From Sipunculus nudus (lineage: Eukaryota > Annelida > Sipuncula > Golfingiida > Sipunculidae), in the NCBI GenBank assembly GCA_026874595.1, contig CM049316.1:50787676-50851675 (forward strand): a stretch of DNA of 64,000 nucleotides, written 5' to 3'. Below are positions 12,096 to 25,570 of the stretch, in pieces (positions within the stretch are counted from its first letter, which is position 1; every line of letters starts with the position of its first letter). Made by a program: the position numbers and the translations under genes. Under the pieces are notes generated by a model, which was not told where the DNA came from, made no database searches, and worked only from the letters and a program-made list of their open reading frames with translations.

Positions 12096-14742
12096 CTACC
12101 ATTCCCAGATTTTATGCAATAATCTGTCACATATCATATTTTGTGGGATTCAGCTTATTTTTTTGCTATCTGCATTTACTTAGATTTTATAAGGAAAAAG
12201 CTAACAATATTTTAAAAGTCGTCTTCTTGTAGACGGTCCAGCCAAATTGTTAAATATTTTACATAAATGATCCCAGAGGCAAGCCCTCTCAAGTTTGTTC
12301 AAATGGTTTGCATTTGATGAATTTTAGTGGAGTTACACAAATTTGAACAGTCATTCGGCCAAGTAAGCATACTGACATAGTACTCTCAGAAATGACAAAA
12401 GCTAGCATTACCAGGTTTTGTGCAATTGTTGGTCACATGACTCATATTTGAAGTTGTAGATTAAGTGGTGCCACCTACATTGACCTGTTTTTTATGGGCA
12501 AAAAAAACTCATAATTTTAGCCTCTTTCAGCTTAATGATGAAACTGTCAAGTTGAATTGTTCAGTTTTTCAAAAGAATTATCCTAGGACATGGTTCTTTC
12601 AATCATATAAGAATATACTGAGTTTGTTGATTTTTGGTTGAGTTGTGAAAAGCTTAAGTTGGTCTTATAGCCATTATTATGTCTTTTTTAAACTGAGGAC
12701 TGCAATAGTGTTCTTCTACAAAATTATTATTTCAGTTATATCTTCTGTAACATTGCACCAAAATTATTCTTAGGTGGCCTTTGTTCAAGTTTACTAGAAT
12801 GATTTTTGGCAGAACTATTGGACCTTTAACAATGAAAGTACTGCATCTTTTATTATTCTAGATATTTTGATAAAAAGTTTATGAATATGTCGGCTTGAAA
12901 AAAGAAATTTAAACCAAAATCTTTCAGTATGTGTAAACAGATATACCAACAGGCCAAGATTGAATCTGTATCTTTAAATAGGATGAGAAACTGCCAACTG
13001 TTTCAGATTTGGAAACAGATCAAGAGTTCATTCAGTGCAGCCAGATATAGGTCAAGAGTTCAATCAGTGCAGCCAAGCACAAGGCATGTGATTACCTCAT
13101 GGGTGACATGTGAAACCTCATGGGCACCATGTGATCACTTCATGGGTGTCCCTCATACCCTCAGGGCAGGGCCCCTGCATGAGCTTATGCAATGGTGTGG
13201 CTACTATTTCAGATTTCGCAACAGGCTAGAGGTCAGTCTGGATCTATTTATAGCATTGGCAGACTGCCAACTGTATCAGATTAGGCAACAGGTCAAGAGT
13301 TCACTCATAGCAGCCAGGTATGGGTCAGGAGTTTACTCAGTGCAGTAGCTGCATTCTATTTATAGCTTTGGCAGACTGCCAACTGTGTCAGATTATGCAA
13401 CAGGTCAAGAGTTCAGTCAGTGCAGCCAGGCAGGTACAGGTCAAAAGTTCACTCAGTCTAGCCAGGTGCAGGTCATGAGTTCACTCAGTGCAGTAGTCTG
13501 AGCAAGCAATTTGTCACAGTTCACTCTGGGCAACAGCCTTTCTCACCTAAGCCTGGTCAGCCCCATGCATCAGACTCAAGGTAAGTTTGATGTATTGGCC
13601 TAATATTTTGACCTGTCTATGTGTCTTTGATGGCTTTCTTGCTCACAAGACAGGTGTCGCCACCTACCATGACTTTTGCACACGTTTTTCTCAGGAGGGG
13701 TTTGATATATCAGTCTAAAATTGGGCTTATGTATATATCTCTGATAGCTTCATTGTATACAAGACTGGTGGTGCCAGCTATAATCTTTTTGGTGTTGTGC
13801 GCACCTATGCCAGAATTTCAGCAGTGATGTTCGTGTAATTGTTTCTTATTCAAAATTTTTAGTACTTGCATAGTTCATATACATGAAAAGTAATGGTCCA
13901 GCATTGAAGCATTATACCTGGTGTATTTCCCAATGCACAGGTTCGCATTAGGCCTGTAGGCCTTGTTTAAATTTGTGATATTTGTTTATTTTGGATTCTC
14001 AAGAACTTTGTTTGGCTGAAACTGAACATATACCAGACATGTATTTAAATGCAAATATGAATATGTACTCCAAAATTTTATGTATAAGTTGGAATACAGG
14101 TAAAAATGAAAGTATTTGAATACAAATGCATTCATGAATATATTCTATAATATTATTTTAATGATCATTTATTTCGATAATATTTATATATTTATTTTAA
14201 TATTTATTATAATATTTATATATTATATATATATTTTTTAATATTATTAAAAAATATTTGATGAAAAAGACATGATACTGTTATTATTTTTAATTTTAAT
14301 TGTATTTGACACAATATTTGTTATTAATTTTAAATAAAGAGTTTAACTTTTCAAATAATTCTGCTGCAATGTAGGTAAAGTTTTATGGCCAAGTCTAAAC
14401 CTATGTGATAATACCACACCATTTCCAACTGTAAATAATATTAATGACATCAGTCCTCTTCCCTGTCTCCAAGGATATTATCAAAATCTTACATAACTTG
14501 AGTTAAACACCATCAACTCATAATAGAGCTTATATTACCTCACAAAAACCAGCTTTTGCCTACCTCCTCATCCAAATCATATTTTGTGATCATATATAAC
14601 AGCTGAGCGCTTTGACCCATGGGTCCCTTGTTTTTATTTTAAAATGACAAACATCATGTCAGTTTCTCAGCTGTGATTCCATCTAGTGTCCTAAAACCTG
14701 GTTTGTTAATTGATCACAAGTGGATGCCCTATATTAAGCACC

Positions 14743-14779
<37 letters not shown>
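14743..14779. repeat. (CTGT)n microsatellite
   Basis: About nine CTGT units, one imperfect, near the start of family E. Confidence 0.9.
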
Positions 14780-14933
14780 CATCCAAAACAATTTATTTCC
14801 AGATGATAACTCCAGGTTGAATTGACATATCAATTTCAAACATGACTTACTCATGGCCCACCATTAATTAAAGAAGAACCTGTATGATTTTTGGGTCATG
14901 TGGTAAAAGGTCAAGGTCACAAGACTCACTTTT

Positions 14934-17900
14934 TAGCGAACCTGTGAGCTTATGCTATGGTGCGGCGTCGTCTGTACTGTGTCGTGCGTCGTGCGTCGTA
15001 CGTCGTGCGTTGTCCGTACGTTAACCATAGCTATCTCAAACACGGCAGGAGCTATATATAGCATCACCAAATTTTTGGCAAATAATCAGTCCAATATTTC
15101 ACAGAAATGATCCCTGGAACAATCTTTCCCAAGTTTGTTCGAATGGTTCCAGTTCGGAAGTTACAGGAGGTTATTCTTTGTTAACTGGGCAAAAAAGCAT
15201 ATTAAAATTTAAATCTCAGAAACGGCTGGAGCTATCATCACCAAATTTTATGCCAATGTTGGTCACTTAGGTCATATCTGAAATTGAGGTATTGGTGGCG
15301 CCACCTGCATCGGCCTTTTTTGTACGGGGTCATCAGTACCTGTATCACACTGAGGGCTACAAAAAACTTCTTCTCTGAAACTATATGGCCAAAATGTTTA
15401 ATATTGCACAGAAATGATCCTAGGGTAGTGCTTTCTGAAGTTTGTTCAAATGGTTTCTTTTCAGTGACTTTTGGCTAAGTTATGGGAAGCTGAATTTAGT
15501 CATATGCCATAACAGCCCATTTTAGCTCAGTGGCTACAAAGATCTTCTTCTCAAAAACCACTGGGCCAAATTCTTTAATCTCACATATTAATTATCCTCA
15601 GATGTTGATAATTCAAGTTTGTTCAAATGGTTTTGGTTCAGTGCTTTTTGGCTGAGTTACTGGAAGCTGAACTTAGCCAGTTTGCTGTATCTTCCTATAT
15701 GAGTTATAAACCTGCGAAACATTTTTCGACTGATGCCACTGAAGCCAGTTTGTTAAATATTTTTCAAGAATAATCCCCTGAATAATTCTTATAATAATTG
15801 TCATTAATGGTTCCACATGAATGATTTTTGGCTGAATTATGCAGATTGAATTGAGTCATTTTACCTCTGTTACATCTAGCCTGGCACCATTTTATCAGCA
15901 TCTATTACATTATGCCACTAGACATTTCGATTTCAGGTTATCTTTGGTTAATATTGACAAGAAAGTGTTTTCAAAAGCTTTTAAAAAATTTAGATTTATG
16001 ATTTTAGTTATTCATCATACCAGGCAATGTTACAATCATGGATATTCTTCTCTCTGTTGCTATATAAAGACAACTGTACGTGGATTATAAATTATTGGTA
16101 TCCATACTCAACTTAATTCAAGATTTTGCCATCAATGAGATATATTTGAATTTTCATTTTTGCATTCAGTATGCATCCGTAATAATTTTACATATATTCC
16201 TTATTCCTTTTTTATAAAAAAAAAGGTCGGCTGAAAAGCATTTTGTTTAAGGAAAATAAATTTCAAAGTTATTTCAAGTAGGGACCACTTTTGTGTACAG
16301 ATGGCAGCACTTTGTTTACCATTGGCAGATTGCCAGTGCCTTGATGTTGGCCATTAGCCAAGAAGATGTCAGCTCTATAAATAGTTTTGGCACAGTGCCA
16401 GGATTGGAAAAAGTGCAGCCAGGTATAGGTCAAGAGTTCACTCAGTGCAGTAGCTGCATTCTATTTATAGCATTGGCATATTGCTCACTGCATCATAATT
16501 GGCACCAAAGTTCAGCCTCTTTATAGCTTTGGCAGACTGCCAACTGTGTCAGATTATGCAACAGGTCAAGAGTTCACTCAGTGAAGCCAGGTACAGGTCA
16601 AAAGTTCACTCAGTCTAGCCAGGTGCAGGTCAAGAGTTCACTCAGTGCATTAGCTTGAGGCAGCAATTTGTCCCAGATCATTCGGGGGCAACTGCCTTAC
16701 TCACCTAAGCCTTGTCAGCCCAGTGCATCAAACTCTGATGAAGTCTGATGTTTTGGACTGATATTTTGACCTGTCTATGCATCATTTACAAGACAGGTGG
16801 TGCAACCTACATTGACTTTTGCTGTGTATGCGCCTGCTTATTTCTACAGAGGAATTTGATACATCAGCCTGAAAATGGGCATGTTTATACATATCGGGTA
16901 GCTTTATAGTGTGCAAGACTGGTGGCACCACCTACAATAATTTTTGCACAGTGTATGTCCCTGCTTATTTTACAGGAGGGGTTTGACATATCAGTCTGAC
17001 ATTGGGCATATGTATATATCTCTTCGTTGTATATAAGACTGGTGGTGCAAGCTACAATCATTGTAAAACAGAGTTTTGCGGATACTATGTTTTCAGTCGG
17101 AGGCAGATGCTGCCGCCATCGCTGCATAGGTTTCTGGAGAACTCATCCATAACCACTGGGCAGAATTTTGTAAAATTCGGAATTATGATCGGTCACATGT
17201 GAACTGCTGCGCCCTCATTTTTGGTTGACTTCTGACCATTCCTCTCTGCCCAGCGTTCATTTGTGCGTCTGTTTCCACACATAAACCCACATATCTCGGG
17301 AACCATTTGACTGATAAGCCGAAAGATTTTGCACAAATGTAGCCCTTGGAAAGCTTTATCACATACACTAAAAATGGTGGTGCCACCTGCAACCATTTTT
17401 GCACAGCGTCCATCTGTCCATCTGCCTTGGGATAAAAATACTCATATCTCTGCATTGGTTGGACTTATCCACCTGAAATTTTGCATGTGTATACATCCTG
17501 GACAAATTCACATTTAAGCTGCAGACATCCAAGCTCATATCTCGGGAACCGTTTGACCAGTTGGGCCAAAATTTTGCATGTGTATGGATCTCCCATAGCT
17601 CTTTATCATAAGCAAAACTAGTGGCGCCACCTGCAATCATTTTTGCACAGCGTCCGTCTGTTTATCTGCCTTGGGATAAAATCACTCATATCTCAGCAGT
17701 GGTCCGACTTTTCCACCTGAAATTTTGCAGGTTTATACATCTAAGATAGCTTTCTGGATTTTATGGCAGGTGGCGCCACCTACATTTATGTATACGCTGC
17801 AGACATTCAAGCTTATATCTCAGGACTGGTTTGACATGTCCCCCTGAAATTGTGCATGTGTATAGAACTCACATAGCTCTTAATCATACACAAAATTGGT

Positions 17901-18934
17901 GGTGCCACCTGCCACAATTTTTGCACAGCGTCCGTCTGTTCATCTGCCTTGGCATAAAAACACTCATATCTCTGCATTGGTTGGACTTATCCACCTGAAA
18001 TTTTGCATGTGTATACATCCTGGACAGCTCTCTTGATTTTATGACAGGTGGCGCCACCTACATTCACGTTTACTCTGCAGATATCCAAGCTCATATCTCG
18101 GGAACCGTTTGACCGATGGGGCCAAAATTTTGCATCGGTACAGATCTCACTTAGCTCTTCATTATATGCAAAACTGGTGGCGCTATCTACAACCAGTTAT
18201 GCACAACGTCCATCTGTTTCTCTGCCTTTGGATAAAATCACTCATATCTCAGCAGTGGTCTGACTTTTCCACCTGAAATTTTCAGGTTTATACAACCTGG
18301 ACAGCTCTCTTGATTTTATGACAGGTGGCGCCACCTACATTCACGTTTACTCTGCAGACATCCGAGCTCATATCTCAGGAATCGTTTAACCTATTGGGCC
18401 AAAACTTTGCAGGTGTATAGATCTCACATAGCTCTTCATCATAGGCAAAACTGGTGGCGCCACCTGCAACCACTTATGCACAGTGTCCATCTGTTCATCT
18501 ACCTTGGGATAAAGTCACTCATATCTCAACAGTGGTTTGACTTATCCACCTGTAATTTGGCAGGTTTATACATCATGGACAATTTTCTCGATTTTATGAC
18601 AGAAGGCACCACCTATATTCACGTTTACACTGCAGACATCCATGCTAATATGCAACACACCTCACTCTGTTCCCCTTTCCACTTAATCCATGCCTCACTT
18701 CAGCCATCCCACCCTGATTTCTGCAGATACACATAGTCGCTTGTTGACTACCCATATTCTAGTTTTAAAATGTCCTAGTCTGAAACTTGCAGGTCCGAAA
18801 CGTCCATTTTGCTGAAATCATAATGACTAAGGTAGATATGCAGGACTCAAGAGGATCAATATTAAATTTTAAAAATAGATCTCCATTCATACTCCCAAAC
18901 TTTGCACAGGTTCGCATTAGGCCTGTAGGCCTTG
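14934..18934 (+). mobile_element. Family B element carrying a C element
   Basis: The head TAGCGAACCTGTGAGCTTAT is at 14934 and the tail hairpin plus CCTTG ends at 18934. The 32-bp minisatellite lies at about 16425-16650, and GGTGGCGCCACC at 15294-15305. A C element occupies 17063-18762. The right half belongs to the 3.82-kb tandem duplication, so its tail is repeated at about 22735-22759. Confidence 0.7.
17063..18762 (+). mobile_element. Helentron/Helitron-like family C, copy 1
   Basis: The 5' region includes AAAACAGAGTTTTGCGG, a decayed form of the hairpin seen in the copy at 27866. The core is a tandem repeat of about 278 bp, each unit holding CATATCTCGGGAACCGTTTG, CTGGTGGCGCCACCTGCAAC, TTGCACAGCGTCC and GACAGGTGGCGCCACCTACA. 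The 3' end is a hairpin (TAGTC, GCTTGTT loop, GACTA; 18734-18750) followed by CCATATTCTAG. A hairpin plus CTAG is the classical Helitron-type 3' end. Confidence 0.75.
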
Positions 18935-21012
18935 TTTTATAAGATTATGACTGCATTTTAAGCCAAGCTTTTCATCCCAAACTTTCCATCTTGCACATTT
19001 AGCTGACTTGCCATTATGAGGGGAGCATAAATGAATTTGGGGTCACAAGGTCAAGGTCACAGGGACCATCTGTTCACAAATTAGTTTCCAGATGGTCACT
19101 CCAGTTTAGTTTGACATATTGGTTTCAAATTGTACTTATATATGGCTCACCACTAAAGTAAGAACCCTGTCGATTTTGGGGTCCAGAGGTCAAGGTCACA
19201 GGACCCATTTCTTTAAAAGGAATGTTTATGCATTTCAAGCCAAACTTTCATCACAACCCTTCTATCTTCAAGATATTACTCACCTGCCAATAGGGGAAGA
19301 TTCTTTTGATTTGGGGTCATAGGGTAAAAGGTCAAGGTCACAGGGCCCATCCTTTCACAAATTTAGTTTATGGATGATAATTCTGCATTGGCTAGTGTGC
19401 ACCCAAGCCAGAATTTCAGCAGTGATGTTTGTGTAATTGTTTCTTGTTCAAAGTGTTTAGTACTTGCATTGTACATATACATGTTACACATGTTCTTGAA
19501 AAGTAATGGTCCAGCATTGAAGCATTATACCTGGTGTAATCCCAATGCACAGGTTTGCATTAGGCCTGTAGGCCTTGTTTCTAATTTTTATGATTTTTAG
19601 CTCAGCTGACTATAAGTCATCTGAGCTATAGTCGTGGTCCTTTGTCCCCAAAATCTCCTACCATACCGAAAATTGGGTCATTAGGACTTCGTTCCTTTGA
19701 GATATTAAGGAAAAACCTCCGTTTTCCATAAAAAAAAGCCATTGTTTCACTTCAAGGCTGCCTAATATCAAAACCACTGATCTGGTTTTGATCATATTTA
19801 GTATTCTTATTCTTCCATACATTTTCTATGAACCTACAAAAAATTAGGTGAGTGTTGGGTATTTTTTTGAAGTTATGGGCCAAAATATAATGCAATTTGT
19901 ATAAAATCAGGAAATATATTTACTCACCTAACATGAGAATTACTGAAGCTAGAGACTTTTTTTCAGGAATATAACTTTATTTAATCAAAATTCAATTGTT
20001 TACCCAAAATTAGATCTGAATTTTGCAAATTTTTCAAGTAATTAGCATAAATAAAAAATCAATACCTTAAATTTTGTCCAACTTTGGCAATGGCACGTTT
20101 TTTCCCTGTAAGCACTGTTGATTGAATTTTCACAGCATATATACATAAGGATTTAATCTTTTAAAATCTGAAATTTCAAAGGAATTGATTGAAAGAGTAG
20201 CTTTTATTCAAGTTTTCATACACCATGTCAAGTGTTGTTTACATCTAGCCCACCTAGTAGTACAGCCTTCACTTGCATTATGTAACCTACCCCAGGCAGC
20301 TTGCCTTGGCTCAGCTTGGCCACTACCAGCAGGCTTCCCCTCTGCCCTGAACTCCCCCCACCCCCACCCCCCCCCAGATGGTGCATAAACTAGATGAATG
20401 TTAATATTTTCTGTATTTGATTCATTCTTATTCTAGGCAATGCTTCATTTTAGATTTTGTATTGTACCACCAGGGTTACAATGATTAAAGTGCACATTTA
20501 ATTGTGTCCACAAGGTGGTGTATTGCTATGAAAGTGTGGATGTTAATCAGATAAGTAATTCCTTACTTCAGAAGAGTAAAAACTTCACCAGATGTGAAAT
20601 TGACCATTAATTCCAGTAATCAATTAAAGCTGAGATAGTAATTAGCACAATGATATTGTTTGTCCCTCATTTAACCAACAGTGTGTATACTTTATTTGAA
20701 AAGATGTTTTATTTTATCAAATTTACTGAATCTTTTATTTTATTTCGGTGAATAAAATAAAACATGTACTGAAAACTCCAATGTGCAAATTTTTTAAATA
20801 GTGTTTCAAGGAACAATCTTGTAGATGCCATGTTGTGGCATTATTTTCTTTTAAATACAGTTTAAACATTTGTTATTTAACAATAATAAAATATATGTGT
20901 ATGCATAATATGACCCAATATGAGCTACACTCTGGATATATAATGATTGAAACTTTTGCAACAATTCTAATATTTTAACTTATATTTTCATTTTTTTTTA
21001 TTAATAATTTAA
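17189..21012. repeat. Tandem duplication, copy 1 (3.82 kb)
   Basis: Matches 21013-24836 at an offset of 3824-3825 bp. It begins at TCGGTCACATGTGAACTGCT and ends at TTTATTAATAATTTA. By eye I see under 20 differences, roughly half a percent, clustered in the C tandem repeats and the poly-C tract. It spans most of a C element, the B tail, part of E and the 5' part of an A element. Confidence 0.95.
19598..21012 (+). mobile_element. Family A element, 5' part only
   Basis: The head TAGCTCAGCTGACTATAAGT is at 19598. The body matches other A copies, including ACATGAGAATTACTGAAGCT. The 3' end is cut off by the duplication junction at 21012; the complete counterpart is at 23423-25234. Confidence 0.7.
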
Positions 21013-24000
21013 TCGGTCACATGTGAACTGCTGCGCCCTCATTTTTGGTTGACTTCTGACCATTCCTCTCTGCCCAGCGTTCATTTGTGCGTCTGTTTCC
21101 ACACATAAACCCACATATCTCGGGAACCATTTGACTGATAAGCCGAAAGATTTTGCACAAATGTAGCCCTTGGAAAGCTTTATCACATACACTAAAAATG
21201 GTGGTGCCACCTGCAACCATTTTTGCACAGCGTCCATCTGTCCATCTGCCTTGGGATAAAAACACTCATATCTCTGCATTGGTTGGACTTATCCACCTGA
21301 AATTTTGCATGTGTAATACATCCTGGACAAATTCACATTTAAGCTGCAGACATCCAAGCTCATATCTCGGGAACCGTTTGACCAGTTGGGCCAAAATTTT
21401 GCATGTGTATGGATCTCCCATAGCTCTTTATCATAAGCAAAACTGGTGGCGCCACCTGCAATCATTTTTGCACAGCGTCCGTCTGTTTATCTGCCTTGGG
21501 ATAAAATCACTCATATCTCAGCAGTGGTCCGACTTTTCCACCTGAAATTTTGCAGGTTTATACATCTAAGATAGCTTTCTGGATTTTATGGCCGGTGGCG
21601 CCACCTACATTTATGTATACGCTGCAGACATTCAAGCTTATATCTCAGGACTGGTTTGACATGTCCCCCTGAAATTGTGCATGTGTATAGAACTCACATA
21701 GCTCTTAATCATACACAAAATTGGTGGTGCCACCTGCCACAATTTTTGCACAGCGTCCGTCTGTTCATCTGCCTTGGCATAAAAACACTCATATCTCTGC
21801 ATTGGTTGGACTTATCCACCTGAAATTTTGTATGTGTATACATCCTGGACAGTTCTCTTGATTTTATGACAGGTGGCGCCACCTACATTCACGTTTACTC
21901 TGCAGATATCCAAGCTCATATCTCGGGAACCGTTTGACCGATTGGGCCAAAATTTTGCATTGGTACAGATCTCACTTAGCTCTTCATTATATGCAAAACT
22001 GGTGGCGCTATCTACAACCATTTATGCACAACGTCCATCTGTTTCTCTGCCTTTGGATAAAATCACTCATATCTCAGCAGTGGTCTGACTTTTCCACCTG
22101 AAATTTTCAGGTTTATACAACCTGGACAGCTCTCTTGATTTTATGACAGGTGGCGCCACCTACATTCACGTTTACTCTGCAGACATCCGAGCTCATATCT
22201 CGGGAATCGTTTAACCTATTGGGCCAAAACTTTGCAGGTGTATAGATCTCACATAGCTCTTCATCATAGGCAAAACTGGTGGCGCCACCTGCAACCACTT
22301 ATGCACAGTGTCCATCTGTTCATCTACCTTGGAATAAAGTCACTCATATCTCAACAGTGGTTTGACTTATCCACCTGTAATTTGGCAGGTTTATACATCA
22401 TGGACAATTTTCTCGATTTTATGACAGAAGGCACCACCTATATTCACGTTTACACTGCAGACATCCATGCTAATATGCAACACACCTCACTCTGTTCCCC
22501 TTTCCACTTAATCCATGCCTCACTTCAGCCATCCCACCCTGATTTCTGCAGATACACATAGTCGCTTGTTGACTACCCATATTCTAGTTTTAAAATGTCC
22601 TAGTCTGAAACTTGCAGGTCCGAAACGTCCATTTTGCTGAAATCATAATGACTAAGGTAGATATGCAGGACTCAAGAGGATCAATATTAAATTTTAAAAA
22701 TAGATCTCCATTCATACTCCCAAACTTTGCACAGGTTCGCATTAGGCCTGTAGGCCTTGTTTTATAAGATTATGACTGCATTTTAAGCCAAGCTTTTCAT
22801 CCCAAACTTTCCATCTTGCACATTTAGCTGACTTGCCATTATGAGGGGAGCATAAATGAATTTGGGGTCACAAGGTCAAGGTCACAGGGACCATCTGTTC
22901 ACAAATTAGTTTCCAGATGGTCACTCCAGTTTAGTTTGACATATTGGTTTCAAATTGTACTTATATATGGCTCACCACTAAAGTAAGAACCCTGTCGATT
23001 TTGGGGTCCAGAGGTCAAGGTCACAGGACCCATTTCTTTAAAAGGAATGTTTATGCATTTCAAGCCAAACTTTCATCACAACCCTTCTATCTTCAAGATA
23101 TTACTCACCTGCCAATAGGGGAAGATTCTTTTGATTTGGGGTCATAGGGTAAAAGGTCAAGGTCACAGGGCCCATCCTTTCACAAATTTAGTTTATGGAT
23201 GATAATTCTGCATTGGCTAGTGTGCACCCAAGCCAGAATTTCAGCAGTGATGTTTGTGTAATTGTTTCTTGTTCAAAGTGTTTAGTACTTGCATTGTACA
23301 TATACATGTTACACATGTTCTTGAAAAGTAATGGTCCAGCATTGAAGCATTATACCTGGTGTAATCCCAATGCACAGGTTTGCATTAGGCCTGTAGGCCT
23401 TGTTTCTAATTTTTATGATTTTTAGCTCAGCTGACTATAAGTCATCTGAGCTATAGTCGTGGTCCTTTGTCCCCAAAATCTCCTACCATACCGAAAATTG
23501 GGTCATTAGGACTTCGTTCCTTTGAGATATTAAGGAAAAACCTCCGTTTTCCATAAAAAAAAGCCATTGTTTCACTTCAAGGCTGCCTAATATCAAAACC
23601 ACTGATCTGGTTTTGATCATATTTAGTATTCTTATTCTTCCATACATTTTCTATGAACCTACAAAAAATTAGGTGAGTGTTGGGTATTTTTTTGAAGTTA
23701 TGGGCCAAAATATAATGCAATTTGTATAAAATCAGGAAATATATTTACTCACCTAACATGAGAATTACTGAAGCTAGAGACTTTTTTTCAGGAATATAAC
23801 TTTATTTAATCAAAATTCAATTGTTTACCCAAAATTAGATCTGAATTTTGCAAATTTTTCAAGTAATTAGCATAAATAAAAAATCAATACCTTAAATTTT
23901 GTCCAACTTTGGCAATGGCACGTTTTTTCCCTGTAAGCACTGTTGATTGAATTTTCACAGCATATATACATAAGGATTTAATCTTTTAAAATCTGAAATT

Positions 24001-24836
24001 TCAAAGGAATTGATTGAAAGAGTAGCTTTTATTCAAGTTTTCATACACAATGTCAAGTGTTGTTTACATCTAGCCCACCTAGTAGTACAGCCTTCACTTG
24101 CATTATGTAACCTACCCCAGGCAGCTTGCCTTGGCTCAGCTTGGCCACTACCAGCAGGCTTCCCCTCTGCCCTGAACTCCCCCCACCCCCACCCCCCCAG
24201 ATGGTGCATAAACTAGATGAATGTTAATATTTTCTGTATTTGATTCATTCTTATTCTAGGCAATGCTACATTTTAGATTTTGTATTGTACCACCAGGGTT
24301 ACAATGATTAAAGTGCACATTTAATTGTGTCCACATGGTGGTGTATTGCTATGAAAGTGTGGATGTTAATCAGATAAGTAATTCCTTACTTCAGAAGAGT
24401 AAAAACTTCACCAGATGTGAAATTGACCATTAATTCCAGTAATCAATTAAAGCTGAGATAGTAATTAGCACAATGATATTGTTTGTCCCTCATTTAACCA
24501 ACAGTGTGTATACTTTATTTGAAAAGATGTTTTATTTTATCAAATTTACTGAATCTTTTATTTTATTTCGGTGAATAAAATAAAACATGTACTGAAAACT
24601 CCAATGTGCAAATTTTTTAAATAGTGTTTCAAGGAACAATCTTGTAGATGCCATGTTGTGGCATTATTTTCTTTTAAATACAGTTTAAACATTTGTTATT
24701 TAACAATAATAAAATATATGTGTATGCATAATATGACCCAATATGAGCTACACTCTGGATATATAATGATTGAAACTTTTGCAACAATTCTAATATTTTA
24801 ACTTATATTTTCATTTTTTTTTATTAATAATTTATA
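21013..24836. repeat. Tandem duplication, copy 2 (3.82 kb)
   Basis: Second copy. The join at about 21011-21014 reads AATAATTTAATCGGTCAC, while the outer left edge reads ATTATGATCGGTCAC and the outer right edge AATAATTTATATTAAT. The breakpoints share only 1-2 bases (A/AT), with no flanking TE ends, which fits an unequal or microhomology-mediated event rather than transposition. Confidence 0.95.
22760..23402 (+). mobile_element. Family E 3' part, copy in duplication 2
   Basis: Duplicate of 18935-19577: GGTCAAGGTCACAGG units and the B-like tail AGGCCTGTAGGCCTTG. Confidence 0.6.
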
Positions 24837-25234
24837 TTAATTGTAAATAAAAAAATGATTCAGATAAAAACTTTTAATGGAAAAAGTGGATATGCTAAGA
24901 AAATAGGCTTATATATAAACTTAAATGCATTATTCCCTTGAAAGTGAAATAAAGGTATCAGTCCATTCTGTCCACTTGCCTGTCCATCTGTAAATTTTCA
25001 TATGCATCACAGTATCTCAAAACTTTTACTGTTTTTCTTCATGACATTCTTGTCAGAGTATTAGTTTGCAATCATATATTTAGAACTTTACTATAACCAA
25101 GTAGGAGGGCCCCTTTTCTCTTAGCTTCTCATATTCTTATATAAATGAAAAACATTATAATAGAATATTTTGCATATTTTGCATTTGCAAAAATTTCAAA
25201 CTTAAGCTGAGCGCCGTGACCCATGGGTCCCTTG
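23423..25234 (+). mobile_element. Family A element, complete
   Basis: One of the simplest full-length A copies (about 1.8 kb). The head hairpin is at 23423; the tail has GCTGAGCGCCGTGACC, the GACCCATGGGTC palindrome and CCTTG ending at 25234. No nested insertion and no coding frame. It crosses the right edge of the 3.82-kb duplication. Confidence 0.75.
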
Positions 25235-25570
25235 TTTTCTCTTTTTTTGATACCTTCAAAGAAGGTGTTTTCTGTTAACAGGGCACAAATTGTAACTGCT
25301 AGACCTGGAACCTTCTAACCTAACCATAAAAAGTCTCTGTTGAGACATGAAATTAGGTCTCTGTTACCTGTATCATTTGAGCTACGGGTCTCATAAGTAC
25401 CCCTCAGAATAATAAAAATTAGTGACACAAAAGCTCAAGTATCTGAATAACTAATGCATTGATCACCATGATTCTTTGCATGAATATTGATCATGAAGTG
25501 TTCCATCAGTTCCTGCTAATTCATTATTAAAATTGCAGATTTTGTGGCGCCACCTACATTAACCTGTTTT
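25235..25570 (+). mobile_element. A' fragment
   Basis: Same ~350-bp piece as 6691-7080 with AGGGCACAAATTGTAAC and a variant palindrome TGTGGCGCCACC near the end. A B head follows at 25571. A-type sequence resumes at 31133 and ends with an A tail near 31806, so 25235-31806 may be one A' element split by B. Confidence 0.55.

Larger units (their letters stand above)
9531..13965 (+). mobile_element. Family B element inserted in family A
   Basis: The head TAGCGAACCTGTGAGCTTAT is at 9531. The tail CACAGGTTCGCATTAGGCCT, GTAGGCCTTG ends at 13965. GCGAACCTGTG near the 5' end is the reverse complement of CACAGGTTCGC near the 3' end, and AGGCCT-GT-AGGCCT forms the terminal hairpin. A second, weaker B head (GTGAACCTGTGAACTAATGC) lies at about 10932, so this may be B within B with only one tail left. 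It contains a solo LTR at 11405-12095 and the 32-bp minisatellite at about 13015-13500. The insertion point between T and T is confirmed by uninterrupted A copies in the window. Confidence 0.75.
7081..14631 (+). mobile_element. Helentron-like family A element, interrupted by B
   Basis: The 5' tip folds into a hairpin: TAGCTCAGCTGACT, a 3-base ATA loop, then AGTCATCTGAGCTA, with one mismatch in a 14-bp stem. The 3' end is CAGCTGAGCGC, the GACCCATGGGTC palindrome and CCTTG at about 14601-14630. The body is AT-rich and non-coding. It is split at 9530: left flank TATGATCATTATT, right flank resuming with TTTAAATTTGTGATAT at 13966. Uninterrupted relatives read through this point at about 31165-31200 and 59030-59060. 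Non-autonomous: no Rep/helicase is present. Assignment to Helentrons rests on terminal structure and T/T insertion. Confidence 0.7.
14633..19577 (+). mobile_element. Family E element interrupted by B
   Basis: The left part (14633-14933) has a (CTGT)n run and GGTCAAGGTCACAAGACTCA. It resumes at 18935 with the related units GGGGTCACAAGGTCAAGGTC and ACAGGACCCATTTCTTTAAA, and ends with a B-like tail (GTTTGCATTAGGCCTGTAGG, CCTTG at 19573-19577). E therefore shares B's 3' terminus with a different body. The interruption at 14934 again lies in a T-run. Confidence 0.55.

Noticed and set aside
17183-22561. Small ORFs duplicated in the tandem copies
   Set aside because: They lie in C-element tandem repeats and are open on both strands; no protein family signature.
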